Made by a program: the position numbers and the translations under genes. Below are positions 1 through 5,689 of a DNA stretch of 17,507 nt, in pieces. Below the pieces are notes generated by a model, which was not told the DNA's origin, ran no database searches, and saw nothing but the letters and a program-made list of their open reading frames with translations. The DNA comes from Candidatus Methanomethylophilaceae archaeon (GTDB lineage: Archaea > Thermoplasmatota > Thermoplasmata > Methanomassiliicoccales > Methanomethylophilaceae): assembly GCA_017455785.1 (NCBI GenBank), contig JAFSYZ010000157.1, forward strand, positions 1 to 17,507, written 5' to 3'. Each line of letters starts with the position of its first letter. The stretch's first letter is position 1.

Positions 1-293
1 CGGGGCCTGTTTGTAGTTTGGTCACTTTAAGCATCCCGTGGCCGCTTATGAAACTTGCCAGCAATCCGAAAAGAGAGATCGGGTCGGAGATTGCATTACG
101 CTCTAACTGTCAAACGGCGGCTTATAGTTGATATTGTTCTGATAATATCCACAATACTAGGATTTTTGATGAGCATAGGTTTGATTGTATTACGATAAAA
201 CCCTAGTTGCACAAATAAAATTAATTAAATACTGGTTCCACAATAGTCTATCTGATGTAAATCCACTGTGGGTCAGCTGGCGTACAGTGGTGT
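1..293. other. A+T-rich left edge without a supported gene
   Basis: No convincing gene is visible here. A rightward frame is open from base 3 to a TGA at 129-131 (42 codons, no family recognised). It could be the tail of a gene entering from the left, but a stretch this long also occurs by chance. Bases about 210-232 are strongly A+T-rich (TTAATTAAAT type) and could hold a promoter, with no clear gene behind it in either direction. A 7-bp inverted repeat lies at 263-290, just past the DUF3800 stop. No copy of the tRNA-Ile 3' end is visible, so no attachment-site duplicate is found here. Confidence 0.5.
263..290 (-). terminator. Possible hairpin past the DUF3800 gene
   Basis: CCACTGT (263-269) and ACAGTGG (284-290) form a perfect 7-bp stem with a 14-base loop. 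It starts four bases after the stop codon of the leftward DUF3800 gene. There is no clean T-run immediately after it, so the terminator role is inferred from position only. Confidence 0.3.
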
Positions 294-1124
294 TCACCTA
301 CATCTTCTCTTCTTCTCAGTCATGATTTCTCTCATAGTCCTCCTATGATCTGTGGTGTGATTCCTCAGGCTGTCGTAGAATGTTTCCTTCACATCTCTAT
401 GATTTGGCCCGTTGTATTTGTTGCCAGCTGAACTCGCCACAAAATCATGCGTCTGAAGTGGATTATATTCTATTGACCTTTCTACACGTGGTTCTCTGCT
501 CAAACGTACGTTAGAATTGTTCGCTTCTGCCACAACTAGTTTCGCAAATTCCATACAAGTAAGAAAGTCGTTGTTGTCAAGCACTACCTCCACTCCTCTC
601 GAATCTTTCAATTCGGATTCGGACATGCAAATATATACCAACTCTTCAAGGGTGAATTTGTAAACATCATTACTAGTATACTTTCCCATATCGGATTTCT
701 TCATAATAATCGTGTGAATAATAGGGTCTGTTGAATCTATCTCCTTCAAGATCTTGTTCCTGACCTCATCATTAGAACTGTTGAATTTTAACTCGTGGGT
801 TTTCTTCCTCTCATCATCGTAGCGAGTATCCTTCAGATAACGTGTTGGAATACTATCGAATACCTCTGGCTTGTCTGTCAAAGTAGCTGACATGACGAAT
901 GTTCTACTGGATCTTTCACTCCTCCCCATGTCACCTGATTCGTCAATCAAAACTAGGTATTTTGGACCATTCTTTGTAGATTCTATATATCTTTTACGGG
1001 CCTTCTTATTCTCAGATGATGACATACGTTCCATCTTACTCGCTCTAATCTTCCTTGTTACCTTTTTCTCTTGTAGTAATGAACGCTCTAATCTTCCTGC
1101 CCTAGTTGTTCTCCTGACTGCCAT
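294..1124 (-). CDS. DUF3800 domain protein
   Basis: A 276-aa protein of the DUF3800 family, thought to have an RNase H-like fold and often found in mobile elements and near defence genes; its biochemical role is not established. The diagnostic first strand, VLIDESGD, is at about residues 58-65. A charged stretch THELKF, an internal VVLDNND and the late LQTHDFVAS helix (an LQxxDfva-type motif) complete the family pattern, so the acidic residues expected of a nuclease-like site are present. The first 50 residues are very basic (Arg/Lys-rich) and precede the domain, which may be a nucleic-acid-binding extension. It follows a purine-rich GAAGG ribosome-binding site. It is separated from the main operon by a hairpin and an 89-base gap, and is visibly more A+T-rich than its neighbours, which suggests separate acquisition as cargo. 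Confidence 0.8.
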   Translation of the reverse strand: MAVRRTTRAGRLERSLLQEKKVTRKIRASKMERMSSSENKKARKRYIESTKNGPKYLVLIDESGDMGRSERSSRTFVMSATLTDKPEVFDSIPTRYLKDTRYDDERKKTHELKFNSSNDEVRNKILKEIDSTDPIIHTIIMKKSDMGKYTSNDVYKFTLEELVYICMSESELKDSRGVEVVLDNNDFLTCMEFAKLVVAEANNSNVRLSREPRVERSIEYNPLQTHDFVASSAGNKYNGPNHRDVKETFYDSLRNHTTDHRRTMREIMTEKKRRCR

Positions 1125-1177
1125 ATTCTCAATCCTTCATCAATAATCAGATATGAATACCTTCCAATGAGGGAACA

Positions 1178-1199
1178 ATCCTGGAGCTTTCTCCAGGAT
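1178..1199 (-). terminator. Strong hairpin after the micro-gene operon
   Basis: ATCCTGGAG (1178-1186) and CTCCAGGAT (1191-1199) are perfect 9-bp complements around a CTTT loop. The hairpin lies 15 bases past the last operon gene (stop 1214-1216). In the leftward direction the bases after it are not a T-run, so this may be a transcript 3'-end stabiliser or processing signal, not a classic terminator. Its two arms are copies of the CTCCAGGATC word that recurs through the element. Confidence 0.5.
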
Positions 1200-1213
1200 C
1201 AAAAAGGTTTGAA

Positions 1214-1648
1214 TCACTTTTTGATGGCCCATCTTTCCATATCACATCCTTTCTTTCCAAAAACGAATCCGCACGGACACGTCAGATCATCGTTTTTCAT
1301 TATGAATCCCCAAAGCAGCCTGTGACATTCAGGACACTGATAGATCTTAAGATTAGGATCAAAGACCTCCAGCTTCCCATTATCCACTTCATTGGGATCC
1401 TTGATGAACTTCCAGCGTTTCGCACCGCCGCCGCTTCTGTTGTAGAATCCCTTTCCCTGGATCCAGCCTTCTTTCTCGGCGAATCTAAGGTAATCCACCA
1501 CCGTTTTGGTGTCCAATCCAGTCCTCTTCTCAATATCATAGTACGTTGGATTTGACGGACCCTTGCCATCCCTCTGATGGTAACGGCCCTGTTCTATCCT
1601 GACAGCTTCCAGGATCCTGTTCATAGTCTCCTTATCACATTCTTTCAT
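1214..1648 (-). CDS. Winged-helix protein with C-terminal zinc ribbon
   Basis: A 144-aa predicted DNA-binding protein. Residues about 7-66 look like a winged helix, with recognition-helix character around YDIEKRTGLDTKTVVDYLRF. Residues 105-126 carry CPEC and CPCG, a compact four-Cys zinc-ribbon-like knuckle; the second pair is spaced CxC. The start is set by the ATGA overlap with the stop of the upstream gene (bases 1645-1648) and a GGGAGGTCAGG ribosome-binding site inside that gene. A longer in-frame reading upstream to 1678 would overlap the previous gene further and lacks support. It is the last gene of the leftward operon and may regulate element genes; the target is unknown. Confidence 0.7.
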   Translation of the reverse strand: MKECDKETMNRILEAVRIEQGRYHQRDGKGPSNPTYYDIEKRTGLDTKTVVDYLRFAEKEGWIQGKGFYNRSGGGAKRWKFIKDPNEVDNGKLEVFDPNLKIYQCPECHRLLWGFIMKNDDLTCPCGFVFGKKGCDMERWAIKK

Positions 1649-1845
1649 TCCCTGACCTCCCTGATATAGCCCTGCCATTTCATCTTCATCTGTTCGCTCA
1701 ACTCTTTCTTTGTCTCGATGAAAAGGCCCTTCTCAACATCGGTTTGTATGAAAATCTTGATTGGACTGTGTTCTTTCATCAAGAGATAGATCTGCCATGC
1801 GGTCATAGTGTCGCATAGTTTGTACGTCCATACCTTGTTCTCCAT
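1645..1845 (-). CDS. Small hypothetical protein, 66 aa
   Basis: No family recognised. The protein is mixed alpha/beta in character, with an aromatic N-terminus (VWTYKLCD) and a charged C-terminal half. The start at 1845 has a GGGGGAGATCTA ribosome-binding site and lies 13 bases after the stop of the gene before it. Its last residues (REVRE) are encoded by the ribosome-binding site of the next gene, and its TGA overlaps that gene's ATG, so the two are very likely translationally coupled. Confidence 0.6.
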   Translation of the reverse strand: MENKVWTYKLCDTMTAWQIYLLMKEHSPIKIFIQTDVEKGLFIETKKELSEQMKMKWQGYIREVRE

Positions 1846-1858
1846 TAGATCTCCCCCT

Positions 1859-2050
1859 TCATCCCGACTTCCCCTCTATCTGGGGGATGTTAGCGCATCC
1901 GCATTTTGGACAAACATAGCAAAGGCCCTCCTTCCCTCCTCTAACGGCGGTAAAGAAATACTCCGTGCCGCACAATCCACACTTGACATAGATCGAATAA
2001 TCATCAGGTCCATCCCCAGGATCGCGGATTATTCTGTAAGCTGGCCTAAT
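1859..2050 (-). CDS. Small zinc-ribbon protein (non-AUG start likely)
   Basis: About 63 aa if started at 2050, or 79 aa if started at the ATG at 2098. The C-terminal half has Cys pairs at residues 24/27 and 47/50 (short numbering) plus Cys44 and Cys52, a CGLC...CPKC zinc-ribbon pattern. Neither in-frame ATG (2098, 2074) has a ribosome-binding site, and both lie deep inside the preceding gene. A perfect GGAGGTGATGGG immediately precedes an in-frame ATT at 2048-2050, which I chose as the more plausible start although ATT is rare. The function is unknown; zinc binding is inferred from the Cys pattern alone. Confidence 0.55.
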   Translation of the reverse strand: MRPAYRIIRDPGDGPDDYSIYVKCGLCGTEYFFTAVRGGKEGLCYVCPKCGCANIPQIEGKSG

Positions 2051-2202
2051 CCCATCACCTCCAGCACCTGGCATTTCACTGGTTCGCCCACATCCCATTT
2101 CGCCAGAGATCTGGCTTCGATATGATCCCTGGCCTTGACGATAATGACCCGATCGGCCCTGAGTGTCACCCTGAAGCTCTTCAGTAAAGGTTCGTCGGTC
2201 AT
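2029..2202 (-). CDS. Tiny hypothetical protein, 57 aa
   Basis: Read directly from the sequence: ATG at 2202, TAA at 2029-2031, with GAGGAGGTCCACTC just upstream as a strong ribosome-binding site. The ATG overlaps the TGA of the previous gene (ATGA, 2199-2202). The peptide begins MTDEPLLKSFRV and contains a charged VIIVKARDHIEARSLAKW stretch; no family is recognised. Its coding sequence contains the ribosome-binding site of the following zinc-ribbon gene and overlaps it. Support comes from the ribosome-binding site and overlap geometry, not from homology. Confidence 0.6.
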   Translation of the reverse strand: MTDEPLLKSFRVTLRADRVIIVKARDHIEARSLAKWDVGEPVKCQVLEVMGLGQLTE

Positions 2203-2369
2203 GAGTGGACCTCCTCGAATACGTTCAGACGGTCCTCAGGATATTGCAGTGAATACTGGGAAACGAATATCCTGGCATCCGTCTCAGTGGGATAGACGCG
2301 AATCGGTGTGGAGAATCCGTTGACGTATACGGAGTATACCTTCTTGGATAGTATTTCATTAGGGTTCAT
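2199..2369 (-). CDS. Tiny hypothetical protein, 56 aa
   Basis: Read directly from the sequence: ATG at 2369 overlaps the stop of the gene before it, and TGA at 2199-2201 overlaps the next ATG, so it is coupled on both sides. The peptide has the pattern KKVYSVYVNGFSTPIRVYPT then TDARIFVSQY, suggesting a small beta-rich domain followed by a helix. No family is recognised. The last codons (FEEVHS) encode GAGGAGGT, the ribosome-binding site of the next gene. Confidence 0.6.
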   Translation of the reverse strand: MNPNEILSKKVYSVYVNGFSTPIRVYPTETDARIFVSQYSLQYPEDRLNVFEEVHS

Positions 2370-2590
2370 TGGACCAACCCCATGAGATTATTCACATATT
2401 CGTCGGCATGGTGTACCTTGCAATGTGGACAATCCATACCCCGACATTCCTCTTCGATTATCCTGTGAGGGAAAACGCACCAGAACGCCGTCTGATCGTC
2501 ATAGGCGTTGGGTGTCTGGCCCTCGTCCTTCATATTGTCACATGACCACGGAAAAGGCATCCAGTCCTTCAGGTCGGTCTGCCAGCTCAT
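2366..2590 (-). CDS. Small Cys-rich protein, 74 aa
   Basis: Start ATG at 2590 overlaps the preceding stop as ATGA and follows GGAGGTTTGG. A TTG six bases further upstream is possible but adds only two residues. Cys residues lie at 17, 38, 49, 54 and 57 and His at 42, 60 and 61; ECRGMDCPHCKVHH is a dense metal-ligand cluster that could bind zinc. The protein is acidic and Trp-rich at its N-terminus. No family recognised; it belongs to the coupled micro-gene array. Confidence 0.6.
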   Translation of the reverse strand: MSWQTDLKDWMPFPWSCDNMKDEGQTPNAYDDQTAFWCVFPHRIIEEECRGMDCPHCKVHHADEYVNNLMGLVQ

Positions 2591-2616
2591 ATCCAAACCT
2601 CCAGTGATGTCTGCCC
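2587..2616 (-). repeat. Junction cassette copy B
   Basis: A 30-base segment covering the 3' end of one gene, the embedded ribosome-binding site and the next start codon. It matches the copy at 2823-2852 at 25 of 30 bases. Both encode a GQxxLEVW(I/V) C-terminus followed by an ATGA overlap. Confidence 0.65.
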
Positions 2617-2826
2617 TCTGGACTTTGACGGTGCGTAATCAGCACATTCTTCCGTTGTCGGTTCGGAGAGGTCGTGAAGCTTATCCTCGGCATCGTAGCG
2701 GAGCTTCCAATCATGCTCCTGGTATTGTCTATCGCATTGGTACTTTCCTGTCCAGGCAACCGTGGAAAATCCGACATACCGAATCTCCTTTACACGATGC
2801 TGACAGGTCGCACAAAGGGGAATCAT
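2587..2826 (-). CDS. Small CxxC protein, 79 aa
   Basis: Start chosen at ATG 2826, which overlaps the previous TGA (ATGA) and sits six bases after GGAGGT. An ATG at 2832 abuts the ribosome-binding site and is less likely. The protein opens with MIPLCATCQH (CxxC at residues 5/8), has further Cys at 31 and 61, and ends GQTSLEVWI. Four Cys in this arrangement suggest a small zinc-binding fold of the kind common in viral early regions; no named family is recognised. It shares its C-terminal nine-residue pattern with the upstream protein. Confidence 0.6.
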   Translation of the reverse strand: MIPLCATCQHRVKEIRYVGFSTVAWTGKYQCDRQYQEHDWKLRYDAEDKLHDLSEPTTEECADYAPSKSRGQTSLEVWI

Positions 2827-2852
2827 ACCCATACCTCCAGTGTTATTTGCCC
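2823..2852 (-). repeat. Junction cassette copy A
   Basis: Partner of 2587-2616, differing at five positions. It spans the last codons and stop of the 154-aa gene, the GGAGGT ribosome-binding site and the start of the 79-aa gene. The two copies lie 236 bases apart in the same orientation. Confidence 0.65.
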
Positions 2853-3287
2853 TTTATTCAGAACACATGTCGGGAACTGGATCGGTAAGCCTTCGTCCTC
2901 CTGAATGCGGTAACTAAAATGTTTTCCATCACCGTAGAAAACCAGCTCGTTCTTCACTATCCTTACTGAATCTATCCTCTCCAGGATCGGACCGCTGCAT
3001 CCCCCAGTCTGATGGTCGAATTTGAAGAACAACATCGGTATTCCCTCGAACACTCCGTCACCAATCTTGACAACCCTCCTAACAAGGGAACGTGCCTTAT
3101 ATTCGGTGTCAGAATCGATGAGTTTCCCGTTCTTAATCGTCGAGAAGACATAACCAAACTGATCCTCCAGCTCTTTCCTTGGCTGACCGCTGTTCCACCA
3201 TTCAATAACCCTCTCGGCCCTGCTCCTGAGGACCACCATATCCTGAGGATCATCCTCCCTCCAGCGCATCGTAACCTTATCGGTCAT
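2823..3287 (-). CDS. Hypothetical protein, 154 aa
   Basis: No family recognised. The N-terminal 45 residues are charged and helical (VLRSRAERVIEWWNSGQPRK). The middle looks beta-rich (IGDGVFEGIPMLFFKF), and the end is GQITLEVWV. No signal peptide or membrane segment is seen. Its ATG overlaps the stop of the methyltransferase relic (ATGA, 3284-3287) and its stop overlaps the next gene, so it is part of the coupled array. Confidence 0.65.
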   Translation of the reverse strand: MTDKVTMRWREDDPQDMVVLRSRAERVIEWWNSGQPRKELEDQFGYVFSTIKNGKLIDSDTEYKARSLVRRVVKIGDGVFEGIPMLFFKFDHQTGGCSGPILERIDSVRIVKNELVFYGDGKHFSYRIQEDEGLPIQFPTCVLNKGQITLEVWV

Positions 3288-3605
3288 TCAATCACCCCGT
3301 ATCTCGGTGTCCTCGGCGTTCCGTAGATCGCTATGACCGACGGGAACGGCGCACCTGTCGAAGCTCCTCTGAACTTCACCCTGCCTTTCACAAAACGTAC
3401 CTCTGAAGCGTATGGCTGAACCCACTCCTGATACCATTTTGTGTCCATTCTGGCTGGTAACAAGGCCACCGTAACGGCTTCCGACAAAGCGGCCTTCCTT
3501 ACCCAATCCAGGATCTCCTTTCCGTAAGGGGGATTCATCCAACGGTGTTCCCCATTCGATTGTCCTGGACGGCCCCATTAGCCCTGGGGTCATACAGTTG
3601 GTCAT
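3284..3605 (-). pseudogene. Phage-type N6-adenine methyltransferase relic
   Basis: The C-terminal reading frame (from about 3538) begins MNPPYGKEILDW and continues with LLPARMDT, FVKGRVKF and APFPS, the order expected in phage Dam-type adenine methyltransferases (DNA N6-adenine, PF05869-like). A gene start at 3605, coupled to the previous stop by ATGA, reads MTNCM and then TIEWGTPLD, which resembles the family's N-terminal (W)xTP region, but in a frame offset by one base. Roughly 55 residues normally between these parts, including much of the SAM-binding region, are absent. The simplest reading is an internal deletion that also shifted the frame. The downstream half keeps an intact frame and could still be made as an 84-aa fragment, though no ribosome-binding site precedes its ATG. 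An assembly error is possible. Confidence 0.7.
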
Positions 3606-3763
3606 TCGCCCACCTTCTCATTTTGCCACTTGGGGTGCTTATCATCATCAGGTCCAAACGGACACCTGGTCGGCAGATCGGGTTCACCACCTACATATAT
3701 CCCATATATACGCAGGTGACATGGATAAGTGCAGGCGTTGCAGACAAAGGACATTTGTGTCAT
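3602..3763 (-). CDS. Small Cys-containing protein, 53 aa
   Basis: Start chosen at 3763, where GTGGAGGAAGAGGA precedes an ATG that overlaps the previous TGA. An in-frame upstream extension to 3874 reads as Gly/Arg-rich low-complexity sequence antisensible with the better frame there and is rejected. Cys at residues 8, 11, 15 and 34 (CNACTYPC then RCPFGP) suggests metal binding. The tail is acidic and ends KVGE, encoded by the next gene's ribosome-binding region. Function unknown. Confidence 0.55.
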   Translation of the reverse strand: MTQMSFVCNACTYPCHLRIYGIYVGGEPDLPTRCPFGPDDDKHPKWQNEKVGE

Positions 3764-3900
3764 TCCTCTTCCTCCACTTCCCGATCTCTGTAATCCCCAG
3801 GATCGCACGGTCCGTATGTCCTCTCGTACCAATCCTCGGCCATGTCCTCCTGTCCATGTACGCAACAAGGCCAATCCTCACAGTTGCACGTCTTCCTCAT
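3760..3900 (-). CDS. Tiny Cys-rich acidic protein, 46 aa
   Basis: Read directly: ATG at 3900 overlaps the previous stop, and TGA at 3760-3762 overlaps the next ATG. The peptide opens MRKTCNCEDWPCCVHG (Cys at 5, 7, 12, 13, plus Cys32) and ends EVEEEE, where the Glu run is encoded by a GGAGGAAGAGGA ribosome-binding stretch. A short metal-binding module is plausible; no family recognised. Competing longer frames over these bases lack ribosome-binding sites. Confidence 0.55.
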   Translation of the reverse strand: MRKTCNCEDWPCCVHGQEDMAEDWYERTYGPCDPGDYRDREVEEEE

Positions 3901-4040
3901 TGGCCATCACCGTCCTCGGTGAAAGCCCTCATAAGGTCCTTCAGAACCTTCTGGATCTCAGGATCGAACCTCTCTAGGTTCTTGACTGTCAGATCGATAC
4001 CATCCTCTCCCTTCTGAGCCTTGAACTTGATGTCGGTCAC
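3897..4040 (-). CDS. Tiny hypothetical protein, 47 aa, GTG start
   Basis: Read directly: GTG at 4038-4040 overlaps the preceding TGA as GTGA, and its TGA overlaps the next ATG. The peptide (MTDIKFKAQKGEDG then DLTVKNLERFDPEIQKVLKD) has a short strand followed by an amphipathic helix. It is acidic and has no Cys. No family recognised. The ribosome-binding site is weak, so translation probably depends on coupling. Confidence 0.5.
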   Translation of the reverse strand: MTDIKFKAQKGEDGIDLTVKNLERFDPEIQKVLKDLMRAFTEDGDGQ

Positions 4041-4255
4041 TGTACCAACTCCCAGTGCCTAATGTGGTCGATGATCTCCGTCTTCCTGACCATATCGAAC
4101 TTCTCTAGCTTGTTCAGACGGGTGTAGAGATGGCTGCGTTTGGACCCCTTCTCCCAATCCTTCACGCCTGGATAGAGCTCCAGGATCATGTCGGGAACAT
4201 TGTCGATACCTCTCCTCAGAAGATCAAGAAGAGTGCTGTCCTCCAGTGTGCTCAT
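4037..4255 (-). CDS. Small winged-helix-like protein, 72 aa
   Basis: Start at ATG 4255, overlapping the previous TGA as TGATG with GGAGGTCGATG just upstream; a longer frame to 4318 would run back through the upstream gene. The segment HLYTRLNKLEKFDMVRKTEI resembles the recognition helix and wing of archaeal winged-helix regulators, and the upstream DMILELYPGVKDWEKG fits the preceding helices. It sits next to a similar 70-aa protein. DNA binding is inferred from pattern only. Confidence 0.55.
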   Translation of the reverse strand: MSTLEDSTLLDLLRRGIDNVPDMILELYPGVKDWEKGSKRSHLYTRLNKLEKFDMVRKTEIIDHIRHWELVQ

Positions 4256-4467
4256 CACATCGACCTCCACATGTAGGTCTTGTTCTCCTCCGAATAGTAA
4301 CGGCGTACCAGGCTCCACCCCCTCAGTCTAAGGATTGAACGCTGAACGGCACACTGATCATATTCTGGACACATGACAGCTTTCAAATCTTTAGCGGATT
4401 TCCCACCGACCTCTGACCTGATCTCCGCCAAAATCTTCTTGTCGAGTTCCTTCATGACGAATGCCAT
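4255..4467 (-). CDS. Small winged-helix-like protein, 70 aa
   Basis: It begins MAFVMKELDKKILAEIRSEV and continues with a KSAKDLKAVM...CAVQRSILRLRGWSLVRRYY pattern, consistent with a compact winged helix with a C-terminal wing strand. The start at 4467 lies three bases past the DHH gene stop, behind a GGAGGAG ribosome-binding site. The protein is basic. It may form a pair with the adjacent 72-aa protein. No named family is assigned. Confidence 0.6.
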   Translation of the reverse strand: MAFVMKELDKKILAEIRSEVGGKSAKDLKAVMCPEYDQCAVQRSILRLRGWSLVRRYYSEENKTYMWRSM

Positions 4468-4470
4468 GGT

Positions 4471-5346
4471 TCACTCCTCCAGGATAGGGACGGCCTTTCC
4501 CCTTACAGATTCCATGAATGCCTTGGACATGGCTTCCACCATGTAGTCGTTCATCGGGAAACCTGCGGCACACACATGACCTCCTCCGCCGTTCTGCTGA
4601 CAGAGTTTGGCCGCATTGATGTTCTTCGTACGGACGGAAACCCTGGCGCACCTGAGATTGATGATGAAGACGGGATCGTAGCCTTGCTTGATCCAGTAGT
4701 CCCCAACGTATGATTGATACTTCTCGGCAAATGCTACGCATTGTTTGTTATCATCCGAAACAATAGCCTTGGTGTTGGCGACGTAATCCGCCCTCTCCTC
4801 CAGCTTCCTATCGATGTCCTCTGCATTCCTCTTCAGAGCATCCTCGACATCCATGTTGACCATGTACGGAACAAAGTCCTGACCCTTCAGTGATGTCAGG
4901 ATATTCAGACGGTCCGAATCTGGCATTTCGTTCTTCCAGAGATCGTGATCGTTCACGAGCTTCACGAAACGTTCCTCTACTCTGATTCCACGTCTCTTCA
5001 ACCATCTGGCAGTGATGGAGGTAGCACAATACTCGGTATCAACGATGATGTCCATCTTGGGATCGTTGGCCCTTGTCTGAGCGATCCATTCGGATGTCGT
5101 ATGGTGATCAAGATAAACGACGTGTTTGAACCTGCTGAACATCCTCATGACCTGCTGGTTCGCGGACAGATCGGTTATGATGATGGCTGATTCCTTAGGT
5201 ACGTTCACGATCTCGGTTTTGAGATCGTTGTACGATACGAACTTTGTTCTTTCTGGCGTAGTTATTCCTGCTCTTTGCAACAGGACCGCACAACCGTATC
5301 CGTCCAGATCGGTGTGCGTGAAATGATATGGATTGGTGAGCTTCAT
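4471..5346 (-). CDS. DHH/DHHA1 family phosphoesterase
   Basis: A 291-aa member of the DHH superfamily (RecJ exonucleases, nanoRNases, pAp phosphatases, c-di-NMP phosphodiesterases), which hydrolyses phosphodiester bonds using two metal ions. The metal-binding motifs are intact: HTDLDG at 11-16, ITDLS at about 57-61, the signature DHH at 80-82, and NDHD at 132-135. The DHHA1 substrate-binding motif NGGGGHVCAAGF is at 252-263. The length fits the short nanoRNase/pAp-phosphatase group and not full RecJ, but the substrate cannot be fixed from sequence. No membrane segment is seen. Its ATG overlaps the preceding stop, and the next gene starts three bases after it. On a mobile element it could recycle short oligonucleotides, aid replication, or destroy a nucleotide signal used by host defence. 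Confidence 0.85.
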   Translation of the reverse strand: MKLTNPYHFTHTDLDGYGCAVLLQRAGITTPERTKFVSYNDLKTEIVNVPKESAIIITDLSANQQVMRMFSRFKHVVYLDHHTTSEWIAQTRANDPKMDIIVDTEYCATSITARWLKRRGIRVEERFVKLVNDHDLWKNEMPDSDRLNILTSLKGQDFVPYMVNMDVEDALKRNAEDIDRKLEERADYVANTKAIVSDDNKQCVAFAEKYQSYVGDYWIKQGYDPVFIINLRCARVSVRTKNINAAKLCQQNGGGGHVCAAGFPMNDYMVEAMSKAFMESVRGKAVPILEE

Positions 5347-5645
5347 TCTCTCTCCTCTGTGATTATCGTAAAAATCGAATTGATGTCAGAATCCGCGACT
5401 ACAAGTGTAGTCAGGAAATCCTTCTCCCTTTCATCCTGTGGGATGATGGACAGTATGTTGCTGAGTGCGTCCTTCAGGCTATCCCCTGACTTCTGCCTTT
5501 CCTTGATTAGAAGACAGACGAGATTCACTCCAAAGTCAACGATCTCTGACTTCAGGTAAGGATCGCCGCATTCCATCGCTATGATGTCCAGACGCTTACA
5601 CGTGGACGAGTTCAGGCGATATGTGCGGTCTTTCGTCTCAGTCAT
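5343..5645 (-). CDS. Ribbon-helix-helix-like protein, 100 aa
   Basis: Start chosen at ATG 5645, behind GGGGAGAACCAACA; a TTG at 5693 would add 16 unlikely residues. The N-terminus TYRLNSSTCKRLDIIAMECG then SEIVDFGVNLVCLLI has the strand-helix-helix spacing of ribbon-helix-helix DNA-binding proteins. The C-terminal half is acidic and may be an oligomerisation or partner region. It lies directly before the DHH gene with an ATGA overlap. A regulator role is inferred. Confidence 0.55.
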   Translation of the reverse strand: MTETKDRTYRLNSSTCKRLDIIAMECGDPYLKSEIVDFGVNLVCLLIKERQKSGDSLKDALSNILSIIPQDEREKDFLTTLVVADSDINSIFTIITEERE

Positions 5646-5689
5646 TGTTGGTTCTCCCCGATGCCTTCCTTCCTCTCCTGGACTGATTA

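Noticed and set aside
1..293. Duplicate of the tRNA-Ile 3' end as attachment site
   Set aside because: I compared the tRNA 3' half with the left edge by eye and found no match of useful length.
1322..2323. Rightward frames of 60-105 codons over the micro-gene array
   Set aside because: They lie opposite well-supported coupled genes, lack ribosome-binding sites and do not resemble proteins.
3684..3881. Alternative leftward frames over 3684-3881
   Set aside because: The 46-aa and 53-aa frames have ribosome-binding sites and ATGA overlaps; the alternatives have neither.
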